A DNA stretch of 64,000 bases from Veillonellaceae bacterium (GCA_025992895.1 DAJPGA010000001.1:1991001-2055000), one strand, 5' to 3'. Counted from the stretch's first letter, positions 35,889 through 45,422 are shown. Notes: a model not told the origin generated them from the sequence alone. Made by a program: numbers and translations.

Positions 35889-36818
35889 TCATCCACCAAT
35901 GGTTACATCTCCGCTTGTGCTGTCTTGAGATGAATAATTCCCCAGGGCCGTAGCAATCGCTGTTGCTACTTCTCCCTTCGTGTAGTAATTACTTAAATCC
36001 GTAGTCTTTGATTGGATGGCCTTATAGATCCCATCACTGTTTACCAGATTGTTGCTGCCTTCGGTTGGTTCCGCATCAAACCCCAACTGGCCGATAGCAA
36101 TGCTTTTAGCTTCCTGAGCGCTTTGTGCGGCAGCCGCAGCCGAAGCCGCCGCTTCTGACGCAGAAGCTGCCGCGGCTTCTTTTTCGACGTTCATGGAGGC
36201 AATTGCATTTTCCGCTTTCGTTGCGCTAGCTGCGGCTTCATTTGCCGCCGTTTCAGCTGCGTTCTTATATGTTTCCAAATTTGCTTTGGCTTCGTCCATG
36301 GCAGCGGCTGCCTCTTTTGCCTGTGCTGCTGAATCCTGTGCCAGTGCCGCTAATTCTTCCGTTGTCCTGGGAAGTACCAGCGTTACCTGGTCTGCCGTAG
36401 CTGTATATAAATAGAAGTCAAATTCAATAGTTACATTAGCCGCATCGCTTTTCGCCGGAATATACATAGGATCTTTATCATAAGCCACGGCATACAAGAT
36501 TTCATGCCCGTCTATATCGTTGGCAAATAACCCCAATTCCGTTGCTACATAGCCGCTATCTACAGTACTATTGTCCAGAGTTGCCTTGATTTCACAAATC
36601 TGCGCACCATCAACCTCAACAGGTTCTTTGCTGCCAATGACCATACTGTTCTTCGGAGAAAATATATCCGCCCGCTCTAAATAGTCCTGCGTAGATTCTG
36701 CTGTACCAGTCCCTACTTTCATGCGGGTAAGGTTTAAAGTAGTAGTCCCGGCAGCTACTTTAGCGGCCAATGCTTCTCCTGCTTTTGTCAGAATATATCC
36801 CGTACTAAAATTTGCCAT
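35889..36818 (-). CDS. Tail fibre protein (long Ala-rich stalk)
   Basis: 309 residues. N-terminal attachment domain (about 1-150, FSTGYILTKAGEALAAKVAAG...), similar to the next fibre gene; a coiled-coil stalk (about 155-245) rich in Ala/Glu/Lys (EAAAAMDEAKANLETYKNAAE); then a short distal part (YYTKGEVATAIATALGNYSS). A trimeric fibre is likely. It lacks the collar-type tip of the neighbouring fibre. Confidence 0.8.
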   Translation of the reverse strand: MANFSTGYILTKAGEALAAKVAAGTTTLNLTRMKVGTGTAESTQDYLERADIFSPKNSMVIGSKEPVEVDGAQICEIKATLDNSTVDSGYVATELGLFANDIDGHEILYAVAYDKDPMYIPAKSDAANVTIEFDFYLYTATADQVTLVLPRTTEELAALAQDSAAQAKEAAAAMDEAKANLETYKNAAETAANEAAASATKAENAIASMNVEKEAAAASASEAAASAAAAAQSAQEAKSIAIGQLGFDAEPTEGSNNLVNSDGIYKAIQSKTTDLSNYYTKGEVATAIATALGNYSSQDSTSGDVTIGG

Positions 36819-36838
36819 TTATATATTTCACCTCCTTT

Positions 36839-37804
36839 CTATTTGGTGCGTTGCCAAATATTGACAGCAATGGACTTTTGCATAAAATCAATCGCCTCGC
36901 CTTCTCCTAAATATTCGGTAGTTCCGTTATGCTGATGATCTCCGTCCCATGATGTTTTTGCTTCAATCCGGTTATTATGATAGGGGCGATCATCCCCATA
37001 AGCAATCCGCAGCGGGTCACCGTTATTACTATCACCATTACCTGCAACATCCCACCCAAGTTCATATATTCCGTTCGTTGTGTAATGCCTATGATTCCCG
37101 GCACTATTTGTTTTAAAGTTAAATCGATGTTTCGGAAGCTGGGCAATACTGATAGTCTTTGAATTGGCTCCATAGCTGTTTTTAGCTTTATACGTATCAC
37201 CAGCCGATAGAAGTGCTTGTCCTTCTCCAACTTTTACCCAGGTCATCCATGGGAACTGTGCATTGGGGTTCGTATCGCCAAAATCGATCCAAAGCCTGCC
37301 AATTGGGAATATCGTATTGAAAATCTCCTTTTTGGCCGTCTCTAGTGCCGCCTGATTCAAATATCCGTCCATGCTAACCTGTACGGAAACATTCTCTGCA
37401 TTATCGGTTGTCAGGTAAATGTTTATGATCCGCGTTTTTAGTCCATCTTCTGCAATTGTCTTCATGGAGATCGCTTCACTGTTGATACCTACAGCAAATA
37501 GGGCTTCATTACCACTAGAGTCCAATGCATACACGCCGGTGCTCTGCCAGCTGTAAGCCGTGGTTACATGATTGTTGGAAATCTCGGCAGTCAGTTTAGC
37601 TGTCGCACCATTCACAACTTCATTACTTGTGAGCGACACAGAATGCTGCACACCGCCTAGCACCGTCAGTGCCGGTATCCGGTCTGCGGTATACGCTGTG
37701 CTGCTAATTTTAATTACGAAAAAGGTCAGGGCATTTAAGGATGAGCCGGCTTTTGCCAGCATGTTGCGACCTACGTCCGTAAGAATGTATCGATTATTTG
37801 CCAT
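36839..37804 (-). CDS. Tail fibre protein with collar-type tip
   Basis: 321 residues. An N-terminal domain like the phage tail-collar fibre N-terminus (YILTDVGRNMLAKAG...), a beta-rich middle, and a tip with FPIGRLWIDFGDTNPN and histidine repeats (AGNHRHY, WDGDHQHNG) as in metal-binding fibre tips. It should recognise the host surface. Upstream of the other fibre gene, downstream of gpI. Confidence 0.8.
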   Translation of the reverse strand: MANNRYILTDVGRNMLAKAGSSLNALTFFVIKISSTAYTADRIPALTVLGGVQHSVSLTSNEVVNGATAKLTAEISNNHVTTAYSWQSTGVYALDSSGNEALFAVGINSEAISMKTIAEDGLKTRIINIYLTTDNAENVSVQVSMDGYLNQAALETAKKEIFNTIFPIGRLWIDFGDTNPNAQFPWMTWVKVGEGQALLSAGDTYKAKNSYGANSKTISIAQLPKHRFNFKTNSAGNHRHYTTNGIYELGWDVAGNGDSNNGDPLRIAYGDDRPYHNNRIEAKTSWDGDHQHNGTTEYLGEGEAIDFMQKSIAVNIWQRTK

Positions 37805-37808
37805 TTAA

Positions 37809-38459
37809 TTAGCCTCCCTGTACGTAATTGATGGTTTCTGTGATTGCCTGCACGCCGCCAGCATAAATCGTTCCCGTTCCAGATTCTGTAGAAACCGTTG
37901 TTGGCCGGATAGTAACTTTTAACCGGATCCGCTTTGCCATGGCTATATAGTTGGTTTTCTTTATCTCTTGCGTAAACCCAATCCCATCACACCAGCTGCG
38001 TAAATTCTTTGATAGACGGACCGCTGTTACCAGGCGCTTTATGGTTTTCTTATCTTTGAGGGGTTCCGTAATTTTATCAATTTTAAAGTGATAGGGCTTC
38101 CCGCCATAATCAAACCACTCCTTCACAGTCCCGGTTTGAAAAATGTCGTGCAGTGCCATTTCTACGCTATACAATGTTCCGCGTCTCATATGCCACAGAA
38201 TGCTGCCCAGAATTAAATTAACCCTGGCAGATTTTGGATAATCTTCATTATACAGATCTACGTGTAATTGCCAGGCTAATGCCGACAAAATGGAGTCATC
38301 AAATTTTCCCAAGTCATCCCACAGTAGCACTTGCTTAATATCACTATTGATTTCCAGCAGCTTACCAGTCGCCACTTTAGATAATGCCTTCACTTCCCTA
38401 TCTTCCGCTATAGAGGATGGCAGAAGATAGGATAAGTTTAATGTACTTAGTTCATTCAT
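37809..38459 (-). CDS. P2 gpI-like tail protein
   Basis: 216 residues. Position after the baseplate J gene and the pattern (LLPSSIAEDREVKALSKVATGKL near the start; LSALAWQLHVDLYNED; RRGTLYSVEMALHDIF) fit the P2 gpI tail family. It helps attach tail fibres to the baseplate. ATG at 38459 has GGAGG eight bases before and overlaps the J gene by eight bases. Confidence 0.88.
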   Translation of the reverse strand: MNELSTLNLSYLLPSSIAEDREVKALSKVATGKLLEINSDIKQVLLWDDLGKFDDSILSALAWQLHVDLYNEDYPKSARVNLILGSILWHMRRGTLYSVEMALHDIFQTGTVKEWFDYGGKPYHFKIDKITEPLKDKKTIKRLVTAVRLSKNLRSWCDGIGFTQEIKKTNYIAMAKRIRLKVTIRPTTVSTESGTGTIYAGGVQAITETINYVQGG

Positions 38460-39591
38460 CTTCAACGCCTCCATAGTTAATGGTATTGTGACCGCTGTTC
38501 TTAGCCAGTCCCACTACCTTTTCATCACTGGCTGTTCCATCATTAATTTTAGTAAAGACAGGGGCCGTTATCACTACCCTTTTTGCTCCTGCCGTTACAC
38601 ACAGTTGTACCAGCTTATCTGGGTTAATATCTCTTCCCATTTTGGAATCCTGCCATGTAATATACTCATTGATAGCATTCTCTACATTCTTTCTTACGGG
38701 TTCAGCCTGAATTCCAGCAGGCAGATAGTAGGTCATATTAATATCGTATGATCGAACTTCGGGAACTTTGACGCTGACGACATCAGTTAATGGTCTTCTG
38801 CGTTTATCAGACAAAAATTCTTTTACCCTGGTTTGAAGTTCTCCCCCTGGAATAGCTCCGTTTCCAGATAAGATATACACATCTACAAAACCTGGCTTAG
38901 GAGAAACCGCAATAGCCTGAGAAACAAGTGAAGAAGCTGCCCTAGCGAAATATTCATATGCCCCACTTGGGCCTGCCACGCTAAATGATTCTGGGGCTTC
39001 CTCTGCACGCAGCCGTAAGGATTCATCACTTTCTATATCGGCACCACCTTCTGAAGTTGTGGTATTGGTTACAGAAGCCACGTAAGCAATTGGATCTACC
39101 AAGGTAGTCACCATGCCTGGCCTCAAATTGTTTCCCGTTATACCTTCCTGCTGGCATATACACAGTACAGTCCCGGACGTTTGTCCTGCGGGAATAACGG
39201 TTGGCTCACTTGTCATAAAATACAATTGCCCGCCCGCGCTTACACGTGTTCCCTGGGGAATGGTTATATTGTTCGGCATCACTGCCGAAAGTGTAAACTT
39301 CTCTGTCAATGTAGCTTTTGCTGCAGGGATGCGTGATACTCCTAATAAAGCCACTAGATTATCCAAATTGGATCCTTTTGCGTACTTCAACAGATTCTGT
39401 TTCCCGGTATAATTGATTTTATTTAGCAGCATGATAACCACGGAGGCAATAACTAGGATAAAAAGTCTGACTGGGTCCGCCTTCCCTAATGTCCTTCCTG
39501 TTATCGCTGTATAAGTCTTCATCAAATACGAGACGACGTTTTCCTTGTCTGCACCCACAAAATCAATATCCGGTAGTTGACTTACATTCAT
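38452..39591 (-). CDS. Baseplate J-like protein
   Basis: 379 residues. Baseplate_J family (P2 gpJ, Mu gp47): SYLMKTYTAITGRTLGKADPVRLFI, then TEKFTLSAVMPNNITIPQGTRVSAGG and the GGADIESDESLRLRAEEAPESFSVAGP motif. It forms the wedge of the baseplate. AGGAGGTG before the ATG. Confidence 0.93.
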   Translation of the reverse strand: MNVSQLPDIDFVGADKENVVSYLMKTYTAITGRTLGKADPVRLFILVIASVVIMLLNKINYTGKQNLLKYAKGSNLDNLVALLGVSRIPAAKATLTEKFTLSAVMPNNITIPQGTRVSAGGQLYFMTSEPTVIPAGQTSGTVLCICQQEGITGNNLRPGMVTTLVDPIAYVASVTNTTTSEGGADIESDESLRLRAEEAPESFSVAGPSGAYEYFARAASSLVSQAIAVSPKPGFVDVYILSGNGAIPGGELQTRVKEFLSDKRRRPLTDVVSVKVPEVRSYDINMTYYLPAGIQAEPVRKNVENAINEYITWQDSKMGRDINPDKLVQLCVTAGAKRVVITAPVFTKINDGTASDEKVVGLAKNSGHNTINYGGVEDE

Positions 39592-39911
39592 GCCGTTTCA
39601 CCTCCTTTGATTGATATGTCCACAACAGGAATCATCCGTTCTTTCTGTGGATCGTAAGTAAACTCAACGGAATTCACGATAGCCCTGGGCTCATAAGTTT
39701 GTATAGCATTTAACAATTCCTCTTGCAAAATGCTTTCAGATGATCCATCCAATGGTTCGTCAATAGCATCCCATGAAATACCTAACCTCCTGTCTAAAGG
39801 TACGCTGAAAACATGTGTAGAAAGCAAAGTCTGAACATTTTGTACAACTTCCGTTAATTCAGAACCCGGTTCCCAATTAATGTGTCCATCTTGATTTCCA
39901 GAAATAATCAC
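39588..39911 (-). CDS. Baseplate wedge protein, P2 gpW / T4 gp25-like
   Basis: 107 residues. gp25-like pattern: ELTEVVQNVQTLLSTHVFSVPLDRRLGI, ending FTYDPQKERMIPVVDISIK. GTG start, overlapping the previous gene by four bases (GTGA). Confidence 0.9.
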   Translation of the reverse strand: MIISGNQDGHINWEPGSELTEVVQNVQTLLSTHVFSVPLDRRLGISWDAIDEPLDGSSESILQEELLNAIQTYEPRAIVNSVEFTYDPQKERMIPVVDISIKGGETA

Positions 39912-40456
39912 AATAAATCACCAACCTCATCATCCACCCGGTCCAGCACGTCCAAAGCCTCTTGCTTATATGCATCCGCTTGTTCGCGGTATTCATTAAT
40001 CTGCGTTTTTACGTTGCCCCATGGTGTGTTTTTCTGCGTTCCCGCGGCCACGTTTTCATCTACCCGATACTCTTTCAGCGTGATTGATACCGTCACAATA
40101 TGCATTTTCCCGCGCTGTTTCCAATATGTCGGCTTCTCCGATAGGCCGGTAATCATCCACTTATTCTGGCTTACCGGGCTATTTCCCAAGATAAAGCTCA
40201 TCACCTGTCCGGTATCACGCATATGCCGGAGTACTTCTAATTTCTTTTCAGGAGTTACATTGAGCTGTGAAAAAAGCTGGATATCAAAGGTGATTTCCTC
40301 TGGCTCTAGCCCGGTGAATTCCATATGAGACTTTTCAGCAATAATTTCGTGTTCTGCCGATTTGATGTTTCCCTGCCGTGAGTAATTATCAAACGTGACT
40401 ACTCGCCGGCTGGACACATTAAAGGTAATGCCTCCCAGGCTTCCTACTGTTGCCAC
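39908..40456 (-). CDS. Phage tail protein, P2 gpU-like
   Basis: 182 residues. It starts VATVGSLGGITFNVSSRRVV and has EKPTYWKQRGKMHIVTVSITLKEY, which resembles the gpU (PF06995) family, although it is more acidic and has a helical C-terminus. GTG start. It lies between the PAAR spike gene and the baseplate wedge gene. Confidence 0.75.
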   Translation of the reverse strand: MATVGSLGGITFNVSSRRVVTFDNYSRQGNIKSAEHEIIAEKSHMEFTGLEPEEITFDIQLFSQLNVTPEKKLEVLRHMRDTGQVMSFILGNSPVSQNKWMITGLSEKPTYWKQRGKMHIVTVSITLKEYRVDENVAAGTQKNTPWGNVKTQINEYREQADAYKQEALDVLDRVDDEVGDLL

Positions 40457-40462
40457 CTGACA

Positions 40463-40753
40463 TCATCCTCCTATAAATACATTAGGGCTTCCCTCGTCTA
40501 CGCTGCCTCCACAACTTACATGGTCGCCAATCCGTGCAGCCGCTCTTCCGTTAATAAATACGGAAGCACTCCCGCTCGATATATGGCCAACATGCGGGCT
40601 ATGAACCTTACAGGAATGGCTGGCGTATGTATCATTGATACGGCCGGCACCTCTCCCATTAATAAATACCGTATCACTGGCCGATGTAAGCGCAACGGGT
40701 GGGCAGGAATCATGCCCTGTGTTCTTATCGCCCAAACGAGTTGCCGCTGACAT
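40463..40753 (-). CDS. PAAR-domain spike tip protein
   Basis: 96 residues. Repeated PAAR motifs (CPPVALTSASDTVFINGRGAGRIND, SGSASVFINGRAAARIGDH) with metal-binding Cys and His residues. PAAR sits at the tip of the tail spike and pierces the membrane. Second ATG (40753) is better spaced from AGGAGG than the one two codons earlier. Confidence 0.92.
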   Translation of the reverse strand: MSAATRLGDKNTGHDSCPPVALTSASDTVFINGRGAGRINDTYASHSCKVHSPHVGHISSGSASVFINGRAAARIGDHVSCGGSVDEGSPNVFIGG

Positions 40754-40765
40754 TTTCATTTCCTC

Positions 40766-41197
40766 CTATTCGTTAATGCGAACCGTTGCCCCTTTAATGA
40801 TAATATTCCCAACAGCCTGAATAGTCAGGTTTCCGGTATTACTGTCATGCTCTACATAGGAGCCATCGCCAAAATCAATGCGTCGAATGCCGATACCCGT
40901 TTTCACGGGCTTATCCACATCATTAAAGAAGCTTCCCAGGATAATCCCTTCATTGTTTCCTGTTCCTCCGTCGTTAGGCAGCATCAGGCATACTACCTGC
41001 TCGTTGACTACAGGAAGCCAGTACTCTTTACAGTAAGCACTCCCAGTATTCAGCAACGGAAGCTCTGCGCTGACATTATCATCCATATCGGGGAACACAA
41101 CACGGCAAGACATCGTTTCTGGGTTTACGCTGGACACATTGCCTATACGAATAACCCGGCGCAACACTGACAACAATTGCCTGTCATTAATAGCCAT
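40766..41197 (-). CDS. Baseplate assembly protein V
   Basis: 143 residues, gpV family: MAINDRQLLSVLRRVIRIGNVSSVNPETMSCRVVF, then GVIILGSFFND-like and a beta-rich end (NLTIQAVGNIIIKGATVRI). It forms the trimeric spike below the tube. ATG at 41197 has AGGAGGTG upstream. It overlaps the hub gene. Confidence 0.92.
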   Translation of the reverse strand: MAINDRQLLSVLRRVIRIGNVSSVNPETMSCRVVFPDMDDNVSAELPLLNTGSAYCKEYWLPVVNEQVVCLMLPNDGGTGNNEGIILGSFFNDVDKPVKTGIGIRRIDFGDGSYVEHDSNTGNLTIQAVGNIIIKGATVRINE

Positions 41198-42335
41198 TGA
41201 GGCACCTCCTGAGATCAACAGAACACCGATATCCATTTCCTAGCGAGTGCTTTACTCGGGAAATAATATACTTACCATCAAACTTTCCAAAGCCTTTCAC
41301 GGTTACGGTAAGACCGGCAGAAAGGTCCGTATCTCCCATGCAGGAGAGAGAGCCCGTCACTTCATCTTTGTTCTTATCACGAAGAGCTTTCCGTGCCATG
41401 CGTTCTGCTTCTTCTACGCTTTTTACATCTTTCTTGACCAGTAGCGTTTTCCCCTCTGTTTTAGTCGGATCCGTAAAAGTGGCACTAATTTTCTCTTTCT
41501 TCTTTCCCCGAGAATGTTCCACCGTGCAAGCCTTGTATACATCCCGAATGGAAGATGTAAAGTACCAGGAAGCCGGCTTTAATTGTTTCAATACATTTCC
41601 AGTGTTCGTCCCATTGGAATCTCCACTTCTTGCGACGGTGGCTGATAAATCAGCTACCGTCGGACGAAGAAAAGTCAAAGATGGTTCAGCCGCTTCCATA
41701 TCCGCCATATCAAAGATAACAATCTGGTTGTCTGTTACTTTGAGTGATAGCCCATTATCCTGGCACAGTTTATTCAGAAAAGCCAAATCAGACTGCTCCG
41801 TTTGTTCTACCCGTTCCAATGTCGGATTATCCTTAGCAGAGAAATTCAGTTGCATTCCTGCATTATCCGCAATGTCCTGGGCAATTTTTTGAATGGTATA
41901 GCCTTCCCAAGAGCGAGTTCGTTCTTCTCCACGCAAAGTCGTATTGTTAGGCACAGAGACGGCTTTGATTTTCGTTTCAGACGGCATCGCGCTGCATTCG
42001 ATTTCGTCAATTTCAAATAGACCCAGCGATAGCTCTTTTTCTGCTTCCGTTGGATTACTCCAGTATTTTGTCAAAATAGAAGCCGTAAGCGTTGCCCCTT
42101 TATCCGGGAACCATGCTTCCAGCCAGAGCCCGGACCTGTCTTCCAATACAATCTGCAAATCATCAGCCTGCCCGGTCAAAACGTCCGTAAATTCCAGGCT
42201 TTTCAGGTAGGAAAGCATAGCCTGCGTAATATCTTTTTTGTTGTACGCAATCTTCGGGTAAGCTCTCCGGGCGTAACCCGTTGTTGAACCAGCCGCATAA
42301 TTCCCTTTCAAGACATCATCAAGTAAAGACAACAC
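41187..42335 (-). CDS. Late control D / baseplate hub protein
   Basis: 382 residues, P2 gpD (Mu gp44) family: DVLTGQADDLQIVLEDRSGLWL near the start, RSWEGYTIQKIAQDIADNAGM in the middle and DVYKACTVEHSRG; the last part is the barrel fold. It forms the hub with gpV. Start is GTG or the next TTG, not certain; the ribosome-binding site AAGGTG is short. Confidence 0.88.
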   Translation of the reverse strand: MLSLLDDVLKGNYAAGSTTGYARRAYPKIAYNKKDITQAMLSYLKSLEFTDVLTGQADDLQIVLEDRSGLWLEAWFPDKGATLTASILTKYWSNPTEAEKELSLGLFEIDEIECSAMPSETKIKAVSVPNNTTLRGEERTRSWEGYTIQKIAQDIADNAGMQLNFSAKDNPTLERVEQTEQSDLAFLNKLCQDNGLSLKVTDNQIVIFDMADMEAAEPSLTFLRPTVADLSATVARSGDSNGTNTGNVLKQLKPASWYFTSSIRDVYKACTVEHSRGKKKEKISATFTDPTKTEGKTLLVKKDVKSVEEAERMARKALRDKNKDEVTGSLSCMGDTDLSAGLTVTVKGFGKFDGKYIISRVKHSLGNGYRCSVDLRRCLNGY

Positions 42336-42545
42336 TTACACCTTCTTCCAGGGCGGAAGGATAGACGTCGCTTTTGTTTCAATTTCCGGCAGCATCAATT
42401 TGATGTTGGCCGGGAAAATAACAATTTCGTTGAACTCCTGGTTGGCTTCCAGAAGCTCATTTATGTACCGTTCATCCCCATACACTTTAATGGCGATTCC
42501 GTCCCAGGTGTCTCCCTGTATCGTCTTGTATATACGTTTAGTCAA
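42336..42545 (-). CDS. Tail protein X (LysM-like)
   Basis: 69 residues. IYKTIQGDTWDGIAIKVYGDERYINELLEANQ is the gpX/LysM pattern of P2. TTG start with GGAGG upstream; overlaps the tape measure gene by 8 bases. Confidence 0.9.
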   Translation of the reverse strand: MTKRIYKTIQGDTWDGIAIKVYGDERYINELLEANQEFNEIVIFPANIKLMLPEIETKATSILPPWKKV

Positions 42546-44949
42546 AAGCCAGACGCCTCCGATCTCTCACAATTCTTTCCAGAACCTCTTCAAGCTTATC
42601 CCGCTGGTCATCCATCACATGCTGTACTTTCTCTACCTCCGCATTCCCCGTAATTGTAAGTTGCGGGTTATAAGAAAGATTGATGACTGTTCCTTCCGGC
42701 ATACTGTGAACGGTTCCGAGACGGTTGATGCTGGACAACATGGCGCTGGTCCCTTTGCCCGCATTATCCCCAACGGATTTAGGAAGAAGCCCCATCATTT
42801 GTCCAGTCTGCGTCCACAATCTAGCCGCCCGCGCTGTTCCATTGATGGGAATAGCTGCTTCCGGGCTTCGCTCTGCAAAAGATGTCAGGAATGCTCCGCG
42901 TGCATAAATGCCGCCTGCCGCATTCTCCGGAATAGGGTTCCCAGCTGCATTAGCCGCGTCACCGTCTCCGCCTTTCACAAAATTTACTACGGCCTGAATC
43001 GGGTCTTTGAATACTGCTTTGATGGAATTCCAGATCTCCTGAGCTTTCTGATAAAGTTCATCCAGCTTACTGCTTGCGAATGATTTGAACTGGTCAATGG
43101 CAGCCCCGGGATCTTCCCACAAGGTGATAAACCACTGCTTTACTGTCTCCCAGTTCGCAATAATCCCAGCTCCAATGTAGATTAGCCAGCCAATCGGGCC
43201 AGTGAGAAAAGCAATAACGGCCGCAGCCGGGCTTTCCCACATAGATGTACAAAAGGCCTGAACTTGTTCAAAATGGTTGTAGCACCAATAAACGGCAGCA
43301 CCCAGAGCAAGAAGGCCTATAATAACAAGACCTATCGGATTCGCACTTAATGCTGCATTAAATAACCATTGAGCTGCCTGCGCAACCCGTGCAGCCGCTG
43401 CATAAGCTTTCGTCGCAATGGTGGCTCCAATCTGACTGTCTTTAAAGGCTATAATCGCAATTTTTGCCCAATTGTATACCATCTTGACACCGGTAATTAC
43501 TTGCATAACCGTACTTTCAACAACAACAAAGGCGTTTACAGCGATAACGGCTGCTACAATGGCTCCCGCGAATTTGACTGCTGTTGTAATAGCATCTTGA
43601 TGCGCCTGGATAAAATCATGCGCAATCTTTACGACTGGCAATAATTCAGCCGTTAATGCTTTTAAAGTCGGAAGCATAGCGTCACCAATAGCTATAGATG
43701 TTGCCGTTCCAGCATTTTTAAGCAGCTCCATAGAGTTCTTGGCTGTCTTGGACCGCGCTGCATATTCCTTTAGCATAGACCCGGAATATTGACTGGAGTC
43801 GCCAACCATGCTGAAGTTTTTCTGAAGTCCTTCTAGATTTGAAAGAAGTGGAGCAATGGCCCCAATGCTCTCTTTGCCGAACAAATCAGAAAGTACATTC
43901 GCCTGCTGATCTTTATCCAGCCCCTTTAATGCCGTAAGGACTTCAATAATAGCCCCTTTGGCATCCGTCTGCATCTTTTTGGCCATATCAACAGAACTAA
44001 GTCCCAATGCTTCAAACGCCGCCGCCTGTGATTTCGTGACTCCAGCCCCGGCTGTCATGCCCAAAATCAAATTCTTAATACCAGTAGCAGCCACCTCACT
44101 TTGTACCCCAGAGCCAACCATGGACGCGCCTAATGCTGCAATCTCACCGGATGCCATACCTCCAACTTCCCCTAGCGGCCCAATACGAGTAACCACATCA
44201 GAAATCTGGGCAGCTGTCGATGCGGTATTATTGCTCAGGTGGTTAATCTTATCTGCCAACGCAACAACATCCGACTGCCCCATCTTAAATGCTGTACGCC
44301 ACTTAGCCATCATGTCGCCAGCTTGTTCCGCTGTTATATCAAAGGCAACACCCATTTTGGCAGCGTCTTCAGCAAAAGTTAGTAGTTCGGGTTTTGCAAT
44401 GCCCGCTTGTCCGGCAGAAGCTACGATGGACGCAATCCCTTTGGCCGACATCGGAATACGCGTAGACATTTCTACAATACTGTTCTTCATGTCAGCAAAT
44501 TCATCATCTGTCATGTCTACAACCTTGGCCACATCAGACATACTGGATTCCATTTCAACCGCGTCACGAAGTGGTACACTCATGGCATAAGCAGCTGCTC
44601 CCGCCTTCATGATGTTTCCCACAGCCCGGTTCCGTTTCTGCCCATAGGCTTTAAACTTTCCTTCCAAAGTTTTTTGTTTGGCAATAGCCGCCTGCGCGGC
44701 CTTCACCTTATCCATCTGTGCAGTCAACTGTGCTAGGGCCTCTTTATGGTGTTCGATAGAGATTTGCCCCTTTTCCCAGATTCGGTTAAGGATTTTACTC
44801 TGCTCCGCCAGCTCTTTTTCTTTGGCATGGGCATTGGCTGCTACGCTTGCCAACATTTTTGTTTCAGACGCTGCCGCTTTGAACGCTCCCATAAAACTAG
44901 CAGCTAACGTAGCCCCAATAACGAATGACATGGACATATTATCAGCCAT
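42538..44949 (-). CDS. Tail tape measure protein
   Basis: 803 residues. TP901-type core near 130-310 (RDAVEMESSMSDVAKVVDM; MGVAFDITAEQAGDMMAKWRTAF), a long helical stretch, and several hydrophobic parts (IVAAVIAVNAFVVV; IGLVIIGLLALGAAVYW). It sets tail length: about 800 residues predicts a tail of roughly 110-120 nm by the usual 1.5 A per residue rule (inference). AAAGGAGG precedes the ATG. Confidence 0.95.
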   Translation of the reverse strand: MADNMSMSFVIGATLAASFMGAFKAAASETKMLASVAANAHAKEKELAEQSKILNRIWEKGQISIEHHKEALAQLTAQMDKVKAAQAAIAKQKTLEGKFKAYGQKRNRAVGNIMKAGAAAYAMSVPLRDAVEMESSMSDVAKVVDMTDDEFADMKNSIVEMSTRIPMSAKGIASIVASAGQAGIAKPELLTFAEDAAKMGVAFDITAEQAGDMMAKWRTAFKMGQSDVVALADKINHLSNNTASTAAQISDVVTRIGPLGEVGGMASGEIAALGASMVGSGVQSEVAATGIKNLILGMTAGAGVTKSQAAAFEALGLSSVDMAKKMQTDAKGAIIEVLTALKGLDKDQQANVLSDLFGKESIGAIAPLLSNLEGLQKNFSMVGDSSQYSGSMLKEYAARSKTAKNSMELLKNAGTATSIAIGDAMLPTLKALTAELLPVVKIAHDFIQAHQDAITTAVKFAGAIVAAVIAVNAFVVVESTVMQVITGVKMVYNWAKIAIIAFKDSQIGATIATKAYAAAARVAQAAQWLFNAALSANPIGLVIIGLLALGAAVYWCYNHFEQVQAFCTSMWESPAAAVIAFLTGPIGWLIYIGAGIIANWETVKQWFITLWEDPGAAIDQFKSFASSKLDELYQKAQEIWNSIKAVFKDPIQAVVNFVKGGDGDAANAAGNPIPENAAGGIYARGAFLTSFAERSPEAAIPINGTARAARLWTQTGQMMGLLPKSVGDNAGKGTSAMLSSINRLGTVHSMPEGTVINLSYNPQLTITGNAEVEKVQHVMDDQRDKLEEVLERIVRDRRRLAFD

Positions 44950-45395
44950 TTACTTTCCTCCTTTCTTTTCCATTTCTTTATACAATTCCAGCAGAGCTTC
45001 TGCCCATTCATCCAGTTCCCAAAGCGGCAGGAGCAAATAGAACTCAACCGGGCTCCGGGTCCCTTTCGCCAATAGGATGGTGCACTTTCGGAGGCTTTTT
45101 AACGTCAGCCCTGTTTGGTTAAAAAATTGAGTATCTTGTTTGTAATTTTGGAAAAATCAACTGCATTCATGTCCATCATTTCGTCATATGTAATACCAAT
45201 CATGCGGGCTGCCAAAGATGCCTGGTATTTCAGAGAAAAGGTCAGCATGGGCGTTACTTCTCCATCTGCCCGTGCCTCTGCTTCAGCTTTAATCAGATCT
45301 CTCCCAGTAAGCTGAGAAAAGTCCAGCGTTACGCTGGTTACATCCTGCCCCTTTACAGATAATTTATTTTCCAATTTAATTGGCTTTACACTCAT
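44950..45395 (-). CDS. Tail assembly chaperone, -1 frameshift product (gpE+E'-like)
   Basis: Frame-1 reading from 45395 to a slip at T-TTT-TTA (45126-45120), then the -1 frame without a stop to TAA at 44950-44952: 92 plus 56 codons. The second part reads NQTGLTLKSLRK... LLLPLWELDEWAEALLE and ends KKGGK one base before the tape measure ATG. This matches the arrangement in P2 (E/E') and lambda (G/T), where the long form escorts the tape measure. The arithmetic of frames was checked by hand. Confidence 0.85.
45105..45395 (-). CDS. Tail assembly chaperone, short form (gpE-like)
   Basis: 96 residues, start MSVKPIKLENKLSVKG (45395, GGAGG nine bases before) and stop at 45105. The pattern FSQLTGRDLIKAEAEARADG and FLTKQG-end fit tail chaperone E (Mu gp41). 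Between the tube gene and the tape measure. Confidence 0.9.
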   Translation of the reverse strand: MSVKPIKLENKLSVKGQDVTSVTLDFSQLTGRDLIKAEAEARADGEVTPMLTFSLKYQASLAARMIGITYDEMMDMNAVDFSKITNKILNFLTKQG

Positions 45396-45416
45396 TTCAA
45401 TTTCCTCCATTCATGA

Positions 45417-45422
45417 TATAAT
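45417..45422 (+). promoter_or_regulatory. Plus-strand promoter of the small membrane protein gene
   Basis: TATAAT with TTTCAA 16 bases before (45395-45400). It points against the late operon and would be used from the lysogen. Confidence 0.55.

Noticed and set aside
36839..37804. A diversity-generating retroelement acting on the fibre tip
   Set aside because: No reverse transcriptase gene or template repeat was seen anywhere in the window.
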